A program made the translations under genes and the position numbers. A model generated the notes under the pieces. It saw nothing but the letters and a program-made list of their open reading frames with translations. It was not told the DNA's origin and searched no databases. 23,093 nt of DNA from Bacillota bacterium (GTDB taxonomy: Bacteria; Bacillota; Clostridia; Lachnospirales; Lachnospiraceae). Shown here piece after piece: positions 15,434 to 23,003 of the stretch. Numbering within the stretch: position 1 is the stretch's first letter; every line of letters starts with the position of its first letter. The DNA lies in assembly GCA_023424995.1 (NCBI GenBank), contig JAFADH010000186.1:1-23093 (forward strand). Direction: 5' to 3'.

Positions 15434-16264
15434 ATGGCTGTTGAGAAGCAATACTTATCAGATGTTGAAGAGATATTATCCCATAGATATGATAATGGGG
15501 GTGATTTTTGGACCACGCCGGACAAACGGCTATTAAAAGGAGCTCCTTTCTCGACTCTGGAGAGCGTATCTTTCTTACTGGAATTGGGTATGGAGCCTGA
15601 TGACCCTCTGATGCTGGAGGCCGAAGATTTGTTTTTCAGCACCTGGCAGGAAGACGGACGTTTCAAGATGTACCCACAGGGCGGTATTTATCCGTGTCAT
15701 ACTGTACATGCCGCTGATCTCCTTTGTCGTATGGGGTATGCATCTGATGAGAGATTACAAAGGACCTTCCGGCATCTTTTGGATACTCAATATACCGATG
15801 GAGGCTGGAGGTGTAATAAGTTCAGCTTTGGCAGAGGACCGGAGACGGAGTATTCCAACCCTCTTCCGACACTTATCGCCCTGAGGGCATTCCGATTCAG
15901 TGACTATCTCAACCAGGAACCGGCACTTGACAGAGCGGTGGATTTCCTGCTTGAGCATTGGACAATCCGCAGGCCCATTGGTCCGTGCCATTATGGAATA
16001 GGGACGCTTTTCATGCAGGTCGAATACCCTTTTCGTAATTATAATCTATTTATATATGTTTATATTTTGTCCTTTTATAATAGAGCAAAGCAGGACAAGC
16101 GTTTTCTGGAAGCCCTGGCTGCCTTGGAATCTAAAATGACGGACGGGCAGATTGTTGTTGAGCGGGTTGTTCCGAAGCTGGGCAGACTTTCCTTTTGTAA
16201 GAAAGGCAGACCGAGCGCGCTGGCAACGGCACGATATTATGAGATTTTGAAAAATCTTAGCTGA
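15434..16264 (+). CDS. Prenyltransferase/squalene-cyclase repeat protein
   Basis: This 276-residue protein is built of alpha/alpha repeats with the short Gln/Asp-Gly-Gly-Trp type motif of terpenoid cyclases and prenyltransferases, seen as T-D122-G-G-W125-R. Another repeat start is W-Q-E-D-G-R-F. It lacks the D-x-D-D acid motif of class II cyclases and is less than half their length, so it should not cyclise squalene. Similar proteins are commonly annotated as prenyltransferases in clostridia, but their role is unproven. The protein has no signal peptide. GGAGGTG lies eight bases before the ATG. The amidotransferase-like gene starts only 25 bp after its stop, so the two are probably co-transcribed. 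Confidence 0.72.
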   Translation: MAVEKQYLSDVEEILSHRYDNGGDFWTTPDKRLLKGAPFSTLESVSFLLELGMEPDDPLMLEAEDLFFSTWQEDGRFKMYPQGGIYPCHTVHAADLLCRMGYASDERLQRTFRHLLDTQYTDGGWRCNKFSFGRGPETEYSNPLPTLIALRAFRFSDYLNQEPALDRAVDFLLEHWTIRRPIGPCHYGIGTLFMQVEYPFRNYNLFIYVYILSFYNRAKQDKRFLEALAALESKMTDGQIVVERVVPKLGRLSFCKKGRPSALATARYYEILKNLS

Positions 16265-16289
16265 AAAAGGAAATCTTGAGGGCAATAAA

Positions 16290-17000
16290 ATGAATTCTAA
16301 AGTTAGAATCGGTATCATCGGCGATTATGATGGCCGTCCATCCCACTTGGCAACGGAAGAGGCACTTAACCACTGTGCTGAAAAATCAGGGATTGATATG
16401 GAATATAAATGGCTGCCTACAACCAGGTTTGATTTTGATCCACAGGAGCTTCATAATTATGATGGAGTATGGTGTGCACCCGGTAGCCCGTATAAAAGTA
16501 TGAATGGGGCTATTAATGCCTTAAAGTATGTAAGAGAGAATAATTATCCCTTCATCGGAACTTGCGGCGGCTTTCAACATGCAGTGATCGAATATGGAAG
16601 AAATGTATTACATATCGATACATTAAAAGATAGGAACTTTAATCTTTATGCTCCTAACGATTATATAACTCCCCTGGCTTGTTCACTCGTCGGACAATCA
16701 AGACATATAACCGTGGATGTAAATTCGATCATATATAATATTTATCAAAGTTCTGGCATCATAGAAAAATATAATTGCAGCTTCGGATTAAATAAAGATT
16801 TTCAAAACCTGCTTAATACTAATGGCTTTAAGGTTATAGGCGCCGATGAGAATAAGGAAGCCCGTATTATGACTATCGAAGATAATACATTTTATGTAGT
16901 TACACTGTTTCAACCTCAATTAAGCTCCACATATGAGCATCCCCATCCGCTGATTATGGAATACTTAAATGCAGCAAGGAATTATTGTAATGCAAGATAA
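16290..17000 (+). CDS. CTP-synthase-like glutamine amidotransferase with altered triad
   Basis: This 236-residue protein matches a free-standing class I amidotransferase domain of the CTP-synthase type: I-G-I-I-G-D-Y at the first strand, W-C-A-P-G-S-P oxyanion region, then nucleophile elbow G-T-C92-G-G-F-Q. Glutamine hydrolysis in this family needs Cys, His and Glu. The segment that normally reads Q-F-H-P-E-F is L-F-Q208-P-Q210-L here, so the His and Glu are both Gln. A downstream H-P-H-P-L fits the family's R-P-x-P-x-P-L region. The Cys could still form adducts, but ordinary glutaminase activity is doubtful. It lacks the synthase half of CTP synthase. The ATG at 16290 follows TTGAGGG, and the gene is coupled by position to the repeat protein upstream. 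Confidence 0.78.
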   Translation: MNSKVRIGIIGDYDGRPSHLATEEALNHCAEKSGIDMEYKWLPTTRFDFDPQELHNYDGVWCAPGSPYKSMNGAINALKYVRENNYPFIGTCGGFQHAVIEYGRNVLHIDTLKDRNFNLYAPNDYITPLACSLVGQSRHITVDVNSIIYNIYQSSGIIEKYNCSFGLNKDFQNLLNTNGFKVIGADENKEARIMTIEDNTFYVVTLFQPQLSSTYEHPHPLIMEYLNAARNYCNAR

Positions 17001-17032
17001 GATAATATTATAATTAAGATAATATTACAATA
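16999..17032 (+). repeat. 17-bp AT-rich tandem duplication
   Basis: AAGATAATATTATAATT (16999-17015) is followed at once by AAGATAATATTACAATA (17016-17032), differing at two positions. It begins inside the stop codon of the amidotransferase-like gene. Simple slippage is the likely origin. Confidence 0.6.
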
Positions 17033-17093
17033 TAGTACAACAGATTGCCACATTCAAAAGTCGGGTAGTAAATTAATTGCAGAGGAGAGTATG

Positions 17094-17867
17094 ATGATTA
17101 CTGAGAGACAAATAACTGAGGCATTGAAAAATGAATTGGAGCCGCTTCCGTACGTATATGCATTCTGGCTGGAGGGCTCTTATGCTATGGGATATGCGGA
17201 TGAATATTCTGATATCGATTATTGGATCGATGTTGATGATGATAACGTAAACAATGCTATTGAGCATGTTGAAACAGCGCTAAAGAGTTTGGGAGAATTG
17301 GATGAACGGGATGAAACCGGTAATGATCATCCAAAGCTTGGACAGATTGTATATCACATAAAAGGTTCCAGTGAGTATTTAGTATTAGATTTTAACTGGC
17401 AGCTGCATTCCAGGGACAGAAAGGAATATCATTATATATGGAATGATATCGTAGAAGGCGCACAGGTTATATTTGATAAGGACAATGTAGTGCAATTTGA
17501 AGAAGCAGATGAACAGGAACTTCACAGAGTCAAAGAAGAGTGTAGAACAGAATGCGATTATAGATATAGCCAGCATTTACGGGTTGAAAAATATATAAAC
17601 AGAGGTAATTATCCTGAAGGCTATGCATATTACAATAGATATGTTATTGAACCGCTTGTAATGCTGCTGCGACTAAAATATACACCACTTTATCCATACC
17701 ATTATTTATTACATATATCCAAACATATGCCGCAGATTGTGATTGACAGATTGCAAAAATTAATACAATTAACAACTTTGGAGGAGATGAAACACGCAAT
17801 GAGAAATGCAGAAGAATGGTATCAGGAACTGCATACGGAGCTTTTTCAGCGGAATAAATATAATTGA
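17094..17867 (+). CDS. Nucleotidyltransferase (aminoglycoside-adenylyltransferase-like)
   Basis: This is a roughly 257-residue Pol-beta-superfamily nucleotidyltransferase. The signature G28-S29-Y-A-M-G, then S-D40-I-D42-Y-W, supplies the metal-binding aspartates. A further strand aspartate is likely in L-V-L-D-F (about residue 101). The C-terminal half is helical, as in streptomycin 6-adenylyltransferase-like proteins. Family members transfer AMP to aminoglycosides, but many clostridial relatives have no proven drug substrate. I chose ATG 17094 because it is six bases after AGGAG (17083-17087); ATG 17091, three bases after, would add one Met. An aminoglycoside-phosphotransferase-type gene lies 900 bp downstream. 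Confidence 0.8.
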   Translation: MITERQITEALKNELEPLPYVYAFWLEGSYAMGYADEYSDIDYWIDVDDDNVNNAIEHVETALKSLGELDERDETGNDHPKLGQIVYHIKGSSEYLVLDFNWQLHSRDRKEYHYIWNDIVEGAQVIFDKDNVVQFEEADEQELHRVKEECRTECDYRYSQHLRVEKYINRGNYPEGYAYYNRYVIEPLVMLLRLKYTPLYPYHYLLHISKHMPQIVIDRLQKLIQLTTLEEMKHAMRNAEEWYQELHTELFQRNKYN

Positions 17868-18021
17868 TTGCCATATTTATGTTGAAGGACAAGGCGAATA
17901 CTTGCTTGACTGGATTGATAAGTTTATTAGTTACAGCATCGGATATCAGAAACATAACTCTGATACGAAAGGTAAGCAGGAATTTGATGCGAGGATTATT
18001 AAAAGGACGATTTGTTCTTAG
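17868..18021 (+). pseudogene. Truncated C-terminal gene fragment
   Basis: Just after the nucleotidyltransferase stop, a frame reads D-C-H-I-Y-V-E-G-Q-G-E-Y-L-L-D-W-I-D-K and continues in a protein-like way to a TAG at 18019. It has no start codon or ribosome binding site of its own; the first in-frame ATG lies inside the preceding gene in another frame. The mixed hydrophobic and acidic pattern suggests the tail of a lost gene. The family is not recognised. Confidence 0.4.
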
Positions 18022-18054
18022 GGATATTATGATTTTTATTATACGGAGGAAATT

Positions 18055-18381
18055 ATGAATGATTTTTACTGCGATGAGGTTTTAAACGGAAAAACCCCTG
18101 TGGAAAAAGTTCTTGAATCAGAGAATGTGCTTGCATATTACCACACGAATCCGGCTTATGAGGTTCATATAGTTGTCATACCCAAAAGGCACATATCCTC
18201 GCTTATAACATTAAATGAAGAGGATAATGAATTATTGTTGGAATTGTTTTCAATTATAAAACAGGTCGCTTCCAAAATAGTATCAGAAAAAGGAGCATGC
18301 AGGGTGATAACAAATCTGGGAGAATACCAGGATTCAAAACATCTGCACTGGCATTTGGTGTACGGAAAAAGAACAAAATGA
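18055..18381 (+). CDS. HIT-family nucleotide hydrolase/transferase
   Basis: This 108-residue protein carries the histidine-triad motif as H96-L-H98-W-H100 near the C-terminus, preceded by the usual Asn-Leu-Gly segment. An N-terminal hydrophobic block, A-Y-Y-H-T-N-P, leads into H-I-V-V-I-P-K-R-H-I-S-S-L, the canonical HIT strand pair. HIT hydrolases cleave nucleoside phosphoramidates or dinucleoside polyphosphates through the middle histidine. The protein ends soon after the motif, so it lacks the longer tail of some HINT proteins but is probably complete. The ATG at 18055 follows GGAGGAA. It sits between a gene remnant and the frameshifted Zn-ribbon gene. Confidence 0.88.
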   Translation: MNDFYCDEVLNGKTPVEKVLESENVLAYYHTNPAYEVHIVVIPKRHISSLITLNEEDNELLLELFSIIKQVASKIVSEKGACRVITNLGEYQDSKHLHWHLVYGKRTK

Positions 18382-18417
18382 TTACATCATTTCACATGTT
18401 AAAAATAAAACAAATTA

Positions 18418-18434
18418 ATGTATTTAAAATACAT
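18418..18434. promoter_or_regulatory. Perfect AT-rich palindrome
   Basis: ATGTATTT (18418-18425) and AAATACAT (18427-18434) are perfect inverted repeats around a single A. They lie about 40 bases before the Zn-ribbon-like gene. A dimeric regulator site is possible; a chance AT palindrome cannot be excluded. Confidence 0.3.
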
Positions 18435-18472
18435 GCAGAGACCGATCTCATAGAGCTAAGGAGGAAAACGTA

Positions 18473-18723
18473 ATGAATTGTCCTTATTGTAATGAAGAGA
18501 TGGTGGAAGGTGTCATACAAAGTCCACAAGAAATAAGCTGGCAGCATAAAAGACATTTCTTCGGAAAAGCTGATTTTCACAAAGGATCTATTTTTTGTCT
18601 GAATTATCGTTTTTGAGAGGATCGGCTGTTAAAGCACAGTGCTGCCGAAAATGCGAAAAGATTGTGATCGATTACGGTAACAATAACTGTGATCTGAATA
18701 AATCTGTCAAACGAAATAGATAA
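18473..18723 (+). pseudogene. Frameshifted Zn-ribbon-like (DUF6487-type) protein
   Basis: An ATG at 18473, eight bases after AAGGAGG (18458-18464), opens a frame beginning M-N-C-P-Y-C-N-E-E-M. After a run of six Ts (18591-18596) that frame meets a stop at about 18616. Moving to the next frame at the T run gives L-S-E-L-S-F-L-R-G-S-A-V-K-A-Q-C-C-R-K-C-E-K-I-V-I-D-Y, ending at TAA 18721-18723. The two parts together form a small protein of about 83 residues with paired C-x-x-C motifs, the layout of DUF6487-type putative zinc ribbons. One missing T explains the break. It may be a true mutation, a phase-variable tract or a sequencing error. Confidence 0.7.
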
Positions 18724-18778
18724 TGAAAAACATATCAATTACAAAGTTGAATAATACTTAGGATAGCAAGGAGGTCAT

Positions 18779-19768
18779 ATGGACAAAACATGTTTCCCGG
18801 TACGATATTCACAATTAGATCCCCGGGCATTAAGACTGGAATTACAAAAGAGATATGACATAGATGAGATATTAAGCTGTCAATTATATGATTATGGATT
18901 AAATGACATATACATAGTTAAATCAGAGGAATTTATCTGCTATCTACGAATTTCACTTACCGGAACTCATGAAAAACATGATTATGAAGAGGAAGTATCT
19001 ATAATCAATACATTATGTAATAACAATATCAAAGTTGCCTCTCCGGTCATATGCAAAGACGGCAGTTATGTATGGGAAATCAATGCTCCGGAAGGTATGC
19101 GATATGCTGTACTGTTTGAAGAGGCAAGGAATACTCCCTCCAATGATGAGGTTAAAAAGGCATATAATCTTGGACGTCTACTGGCACAGCTTCATGAAAT
19201 TTCAGATGAAAGTGAATTTGTTGTCAGCCGAAAGCCTATAGATTTAGATTGTTTGGCTTCCGATCCATTAATTTTAATATATCCATATCTGAAACATCGT
19301 CATGATGATTATTGTTTTTTAAAAAATGCGGCAGAAAAGCTATGTAATTTTATTAATGAAAATCTGAGTTATGAAAAACCATACTATGGTTTTTGCCATG
19401 GTGATATCCATTCGGGTAATGTATTTTTTGATAATGATAATCCTAAGGTCTTTGATTTTGATTGTATGGGCTATGGATGGAGATCATATGACATATGTGT
19501 TTTCGCATGGAATGAAACCGGCAGAGATAAAGAATATATCGAAAAAGAACCATGGAAGGCATTTCTGGAAGGTTATAACGGTATACGAAAGCTAAGTGAA
19601 ATCGAATTGTCAGCGATTAATGCTTTTGCTGCACTTCGAGAGCTTTGGCTCATGGGACTTCATGCTGATGTTATGGAAAGAAATGCAGGATGCTGTTGGT
19701 ATAATGACGGTTATTTTGATTTTAGAATAGGATTATTTAAGTTATGGTACAATCGATTTATTTCATAG
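18779..19768 (+). CDS. APH/SrkA-type phosphotransferase
   Basis: This 329-residue protein has the protein-kinase-like fold of aminoglycoside phosphotransferases and SrkA/YihE-type kinases. The catalytic loop is H207-G-D209-I-H-S-G-N, and the metal-binding motif is D226-F-D228, in F-D-F-D-C-M-G-Y-G. The N-lobe has a Y-L-R-I-S strand followed by an acidic helix with E-E-E, which may supply the Lys-equivalent and Glu contacts less strictly. The C-terminal segment R-E-L-W-L-M-G is typical of the SrkA/HipA-like choline-kinase group. Substrate options include antibiotics, small amino alcohols or protein Ser/Thr. AAGGAGG lies just before the ATG at 18779. It is the last long gene of the co-directional array. 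Confidence 0.85.
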   Translation: MDKTCFPVRYSQLDPRALRLELQKRYDIDEILSCQLYDYGLNDIYIVKSEEFICYLRISLTGTHEKHDYEEEVSIINTLCNNNIKVASPVICKDGSYVWEINAPEGMRYAVLFEEARNTPSNDEVKKAYNLGRLLAQLHEISDESEFVVSRKPIDLDCLASDPLILIYPYLKHRHDDYCFLKNAAEKLCNFINENLSYEKPYYGFCHGDIHSGNVFFDNDNPKVFDFDCMGYGWRSYDICVFAWNETGRDKEYIEKEPWKAFLEGYNGIRKLSEIELSAINAFAALRELWLMGLHADVMERNAGCCWYNDGYFDFRIGLFKLWYNRFIS

Positions 19769-19876
19769 TAGAATATACGATTTTACTATAACAGCCCATA
19801 ATCGGTATAACATTTCGCAATTGTGCAGTTTATTATCCTTATTGAACAATTTATTATAATCGTAAGATCAATTTAT

Positions 19877-20062
19877 TTATAACAACTCAAGCACCTTTTT
19901 AAAGCACTCAATTGCCAACTGGTCAAGTTGTTTCCGAATTTATATAAACGGAATTAGATTTTTCCTCACCTCACGATTAGCCAATTCAGACGAATCAATG
20001 ACCAATTTACATATCGTAAGTGTTGCTGAATTTAATATTGCATAAAATAATTTTTCAACATA
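19877..20062 (-). pseudogene. Decayed C-terminal gene fragment, minus strand
   Basis: On the minus strand one frame runs about 62 codons to a TAA at 19877-19879, with a single internal TAA at 19940-19942. It reads A-T-L-T-I-C-K-L-V-I-D-S-S-E-L-A-N-R-E-V, then, after the internal stop, I-R-K-Q-L-D-Q-L-A-I-E-C-F-K-K-V. The amphipathic, charged pattern is protein-like and ends in a natural stop, so it is probably the tail of a lost gene. I cannot name the family. It is the only minus-strand coding trace between the AraC and ABC-F genes. Confidence 0.35.
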
Positions 20063-20183
20063 TATTTATTTACAAATATGCTGAAAGAAAACTTTTATGA
20101 TAATTTAAATGAAAATTTATAGACTTTATTATCACAAATAATAGAAATTTAAGTTCGTCCGGCACATATAATTTTGACAAGTT

Positions 20184-20224
20184 GTGCCTGCTCATACTCA
20201 TCTGTTCTTGATGTGGACAGGCAC
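20184..20224 (+). terminator. Stem-loop before the second Cys-containing gene
   Basis: GTGCCTG (20184-20190) pairs with CAGGCAC (20218-20224), and CATC (20199-20202) with GATG (20210-20213). ATTTTG follows. It could terminate transcription arriving from the phosphotransferase gene or act in the leader of the next gene. The T tract is weak. Confidence 0.4.
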
Positions 20225-20309
20225 ATTTTGTAAAATCTTTATGCAGCGTTCGTCATCCTGTTTTCATCCTGTTTATGCTTTGAACGTTGAGAAAGGAATG
20301 GTAATAATC

Positions 20310-20825
20310 ATGAAAAAGGATAGACCGTTGACACTTTATGAAAAGCAAAAATTAGAAAAACCCTCTATTGAGGAATTAGCTAATGAATATTTAAATATTG
20401 AATTAAATAGACAGCTATCTGATTTTACCAGCTTTTTAAAGCAGAATAATATGACTCCGCGCTTGTACACAACAAATTTATTTCAAGTTAAGTATAAAGG
20501 AAAATATATTTTAAAAATCAGAATGGCAGGTGGACCAAAGCTTCAAAGAGACGTTTATTCTGTGTTTATATGGCCATCAGACAAAGAAGATTTAGAAGAT
20601 TTTTTTATTACATTATCTGATGATATGAAAAACTTTTATTTAGATAATATCTGCTTATGTAAACATTGTAGTAAATGCCTTCCAAAATCAATAATTATTT
20701 TAGATAAGAAAATTGAAAATTATTGTAATACCACTATGAGTATTGATAATCCAACAGAACAGCAATATAAATATATCAAAAAAATTGTATTATTACGTAA
20801 AGAATATATCAAGAATAAAAGTTGA
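20310..20825 (+). CDS. Unknown Cys-containing protein, family copy B
   Basis: This 171-residue soluble protein is a diverged paralogue of the gene at 13315-13824. Shared landmarks in order are Y-E-K-Q, E-K-P-S-I-E-E-L, a P-x-x-Y-x-x-N-x-F-Q-V-K-Y-K-G strand, a Gly-Gly turn, L-S-D-D-M-K-N-F-Y, and a C-K-H-C segment followed by further Cys residues. It is more Lys-, Ile- and Asn-rich and its DNA is more AT-rich than copy A, so it may have a separate origin. The start is taken as ATG 20310, after AAAGGA (20292-20297). Upstream in-frame ATGs lie over a hairpin and give a non-homologous extension, so I reject them. The function is unknown; the CxxC pair suggests metal binding. Confidence 0.7.
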   Translation: MKKDRPLTLYEKQKLEKPSIEELANEYLNIELNRQLSDFTSFLKQNNMTPRLYTTNLFQVKYKGKYILKIRMAGGPKLQRDVYSVFIWPSDKEDLEDFFITLSDDMKNFYLDNICLCKHCSKCLPKSIIILDKKIENYCNTTMSIDNPTEQQYKYIKKIVLLRKEYIKNKS

Positions 20826-20898
20826 TACGCATTTATAAACGTTTTCAATAATTTTTACACTATATATGGTCTTTAATAATGTAACAAAGCTGGGATGA

Positions 20899-20930
20899 GT
20901 GCTTCGCTATCTTTTATTACAGCGAAGCAC
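20899..20930. terminator. Hairpin between convergent genes
   Basis: GTGCTTCGCT (20899-20908) and AGCGAAGCAC (20921-20930) form a perfect 10-bp stem with a 12-base loop between the + strand gene ending at 20825 and the minus-strand ABC-F gene ending at 20969. A role as a shared terminator is likely by position, though neither side has a long T run. Confidence 0.6.
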
Positions 20931-20968
20931 CATATCAATTTTATACATTGATTTTTATAATTATTAAA

Positions 20969-22954
20969 CTATTCTTCCTCCGCCAGCTGCTCCCATAACT
21001 CCATAAGCTCCAGCAGCCGGTCTTCCAGAGCCTTTTTCTCGTTATTGAGCTCCAGCAGCTTCTGAACATTGGTGAAGATATCCTCCCTGGTCAGCAGAAC
21101 ATCGATCTCTTCGTTGCGGGTCTCCAGCAGATGGATTTCGTCCTCTGTCTTCTTAAGATCGTTCTTGCGCTTACGGATTCTTGCCTGTTCTTCCTTTTGC
21201 TGCTGCCAGCTCAATTTGTTTTCGCTATCATTATCAGGAGCAGAAGTATTCGCTGAGCCGGATTGGAAGGCAGCGGCAGGGAAGACTCCCGGCTTACCGG
21301 ATGCTGAAGGAGCTGCGGAGGCAGTCCGGTCAAGATATGCTGCTTCAACTTCAGGCTTTTTCTCCAGGTAATAATCATAGTTTCCTATATAGTTCAGCAG
21401 GGTCTGCTCAGTAAGATCAAGAATCCGGGTTGCAGTCTTATTAATAAAATAACGGTCATGGGATACATACAGCACAGTACCGCTGTAGTGGTTGATGGCA
21501 TTCTCCAGTATCTCCTTGGAGGTGATATCCAGATGATTGGTGGGCTCGTCAAGAATCAGGAAATTTGCTTCGGAGAGCATGAGCTTAGCCAGGGATACCC
21601 GTCCCCGCTCCCCGCCGCTGATGTCCTTGATACGTTTGAAGACGTCGTCCTCCGTGAACAGAAAGGCGGCCAGGATATTCCTTACCGTGGTATTATCCAG
21701 GTGGGGATAAGCATCCTGTAATTCATCGAATAAAGTTTTCTCCGGATCCAGTACCTGATGCTCCTGGTCATAATATCCCACATGCACCTTGGTGCCTTCC
21801 TTTATCTGCCCGCCGTCAGCCTCCACCTGTCCGTTTATGATCTTTAAGATGGTGGTCTTGCCGGTTCCGTTATTTCCAATGATAGCTATCTTTTCCCCTC
21901 GTTTAATATCAAAGTTTAAATCGGTGAACAGTGTCAGATTCCCATAGGCTTTGGATAACCCGGTTATGGTAAGCACATCATTACCGCTCATAATCCGTGG
22001 TTCAAGGTTAAAATGCATCTCCGCCTGCTCTGTGACCGGACGTTCCACACGTTCGATTTTCTCCAGCATCTTTTCGCGGCTTTCGGCACGCTTGATGGAT
22101 TTCTCGCGGTTAAAGGAGCGCAGCTTTGCAATAACCTCCTCCTGGTGTTTGATTTCCTGCTGCTGATTCAGGTACTGCTTCATCAGGGCATTCTGCTGAA
22201 GGGTCTTTTTCTGCACATAAGTGGAATAATTGCCTTCATAAGTCTGTGATTTGGCTTGGTCAAGCTCGATGATCCTGGATACTACCTTATCAAGGAAATA
22301 CCGGTCATGGGCTACCACAATAACAGCACCGTTATAGTTAAGCAGAAAGGTCTCCAGCCAGGCGATGGATATGAGATCAAGATGATTGGTGGGCTCATCC
22401 AGCAGAATGATATCTGGCTTGGAGAGCAGCAGTTTACCAAGAGCGATTCGTGTCTTCTGGCCGCCGGACAGAGTATTGACCTTCTTATTAAAATCTTCTT
22501 CCAAAAAGCCCAGACCTTTCAGGATTCCGGTTACTTCACTCTGATAGGCATAACCGTTCTTCAGCTCGAATTCATGGGTCATGCGAGTATAGGTGCTGAG
22601 CATCTGATTTAATTTGTCGCCGGCTGCATGCTTCATCTCTTGTTCCAGGGTACGAATGCCGGTATCCAGATCGATGACATCCTGCTTAACCGTAAGCATC
22701 TCCTCATAGATGGAGTTGTCCGAAGACAGGTTCTGATGCTGCGCCAGATAGCCGATGGAACTTCCCTTGGAGAGAATGACTTCACCCTCATCCGCAGGCA
22801 TTTCCTTCATAATTATCTTTAACAGAGTTGATTTACCAGCACCATTGATTCCGACAATCGCAGCCTTTTCCTTCTCATTAATATGAAAAGATACTGCTTT
22901 TAAAATTTGATTGGTTCCGAAAGCCTTACTTATATTTTGGCATGCAAGTATCAT
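20969..22954 (-). CDS. ABC-F family ATPase (YdiF/Uup-like)
   Basis: This about 661-residue cytoplasmic protein has two ATP-binding cassettes and no membrane segments, the ABC-F layout. Cassette 1 shows Walker A G35-I-N-G-A-G-K-S-T43, signature L-S-G-G-Q (about 162-166) and Walker B L-L-D-E-P-T-N-H-L-D (184-193). A charged inter-domain linker (about 245-315) corresponds to the ribosomal P-site tRNA-interacting arm. Cassette 2 has G-N-N-G-T-G-K-T and I-S-G-G-E-R. An Ala/Ser-rich hinge leads to a C-terminal coiled coil (about 590-661), as in YdiF/Uup. ABC-F proteins act on stalled ribosomes, and some give antibiotic resistance; housekeeping or resistance roles cannot be told apart here. ATG 22954 has GAGGA eight bases upstream. 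A TTG five codons earlier overlaps that site and is rejected. Confidence 0.93.
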   Translation of the reverse strand: MILACQNISKAFGTNQILKAVSFHINEKEKAAIVGINGAGKSTLLKIIMKEMPADEGEVILSKGSSIGYLAQHQNLSSDNSIYEEMLTVKQDVIDLDTGIRTLEQEMKHAAGDKLNQMLSTYTRMTHEFELKNGYAYQSEVTGILKGLGFLEEDFNKKVNTLSGGQKTRIALGKLLLSKPDIILLDEPTNHLDLISIAWLETFLLNYNGAVIVVAHDRYFLDKVVSRIIELDQAKSQTYEGNYSTYVQKKTLQQNALMKQYLNQQQEIKHQEEVIAKLRSFNREKSIKRAESREKMLEKIERVERPVTEQAEMHFNLEPRIMSGNDVLTITGLSKAYGNLTLFTDLNFDIKRGEKIAIIGNNGTGKTTILKIINGQVEADGGQIKEGTKVHVGYYDQEHQVLDPEKTLFDELQDAYPHLDNTTVRNILAAFLFTEDDVFKRIKDISGGERGRVSLAKLMLSEANFLILDEPTNHLDITSKEILENAINHYSGTVLYVSHDRYFINKTATRILDLTEQTLLNYIGNYDYYLEKKPEVEAAYLDRTASAAPSASGKPGVFPAAAFQSGSANTSAPDNDSENKLSWQQQKEEQARIRKRKNDLKKTEDEIHLLETRNEEIDVLLTREDIFTNVQKLLELNNEKKALEDRLLELMELWEQLAEEE

Positions 22955-22975
22955 AGTATTATTCCTCAATTAATT

Positions 22976-23003
22976 ATTTTATTTAAATACCGCCATATTT
23001 CAA
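22976..23003 (-). promoter_or_regulatory. Promoter of the ABC-F gene
   Basis: On the minus strand TTGAAA (22998-23003) and TAAAAT (22976-22981) are 16 bases apart and about 20 bases upstream of the start codon. The leader would be very short, so there is no room for the ribosome-mediated attenuator seen before some resistance ABC-F genes. Confidence 0.4.

Larger units (their letters stand above)
19769..20309. other. AT-rich region with a decayed minus-strand gene tail
   Basis: This gap holds the minus-strand fragment at 19877-20062 and a hairpin at 20184-20224. TTGACA at 20174-20179 is a perfect -35 hexamer, but no good -10 lies at the right distance. Nothing else is identifiable. Confidence 0.4.

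Noticed and set aside
15434..16264. Functional squalene-hopene cyclase
   Set aside because: The protein is less than half the needed length and has no D-x-D-D motif.
20184..20309. N-terminal extension of the second Cys-containing protein
   Set aside because: It crosses a stem-loop, has no counterpart in copy A, and a better start with an upstream AAAGGA exists at 20310.
12594..20825. Integron-style cassette array
   Set aside because: The gene layout suggests it, but I found no integrase and no conserved attC-like inverted repeats between genes.
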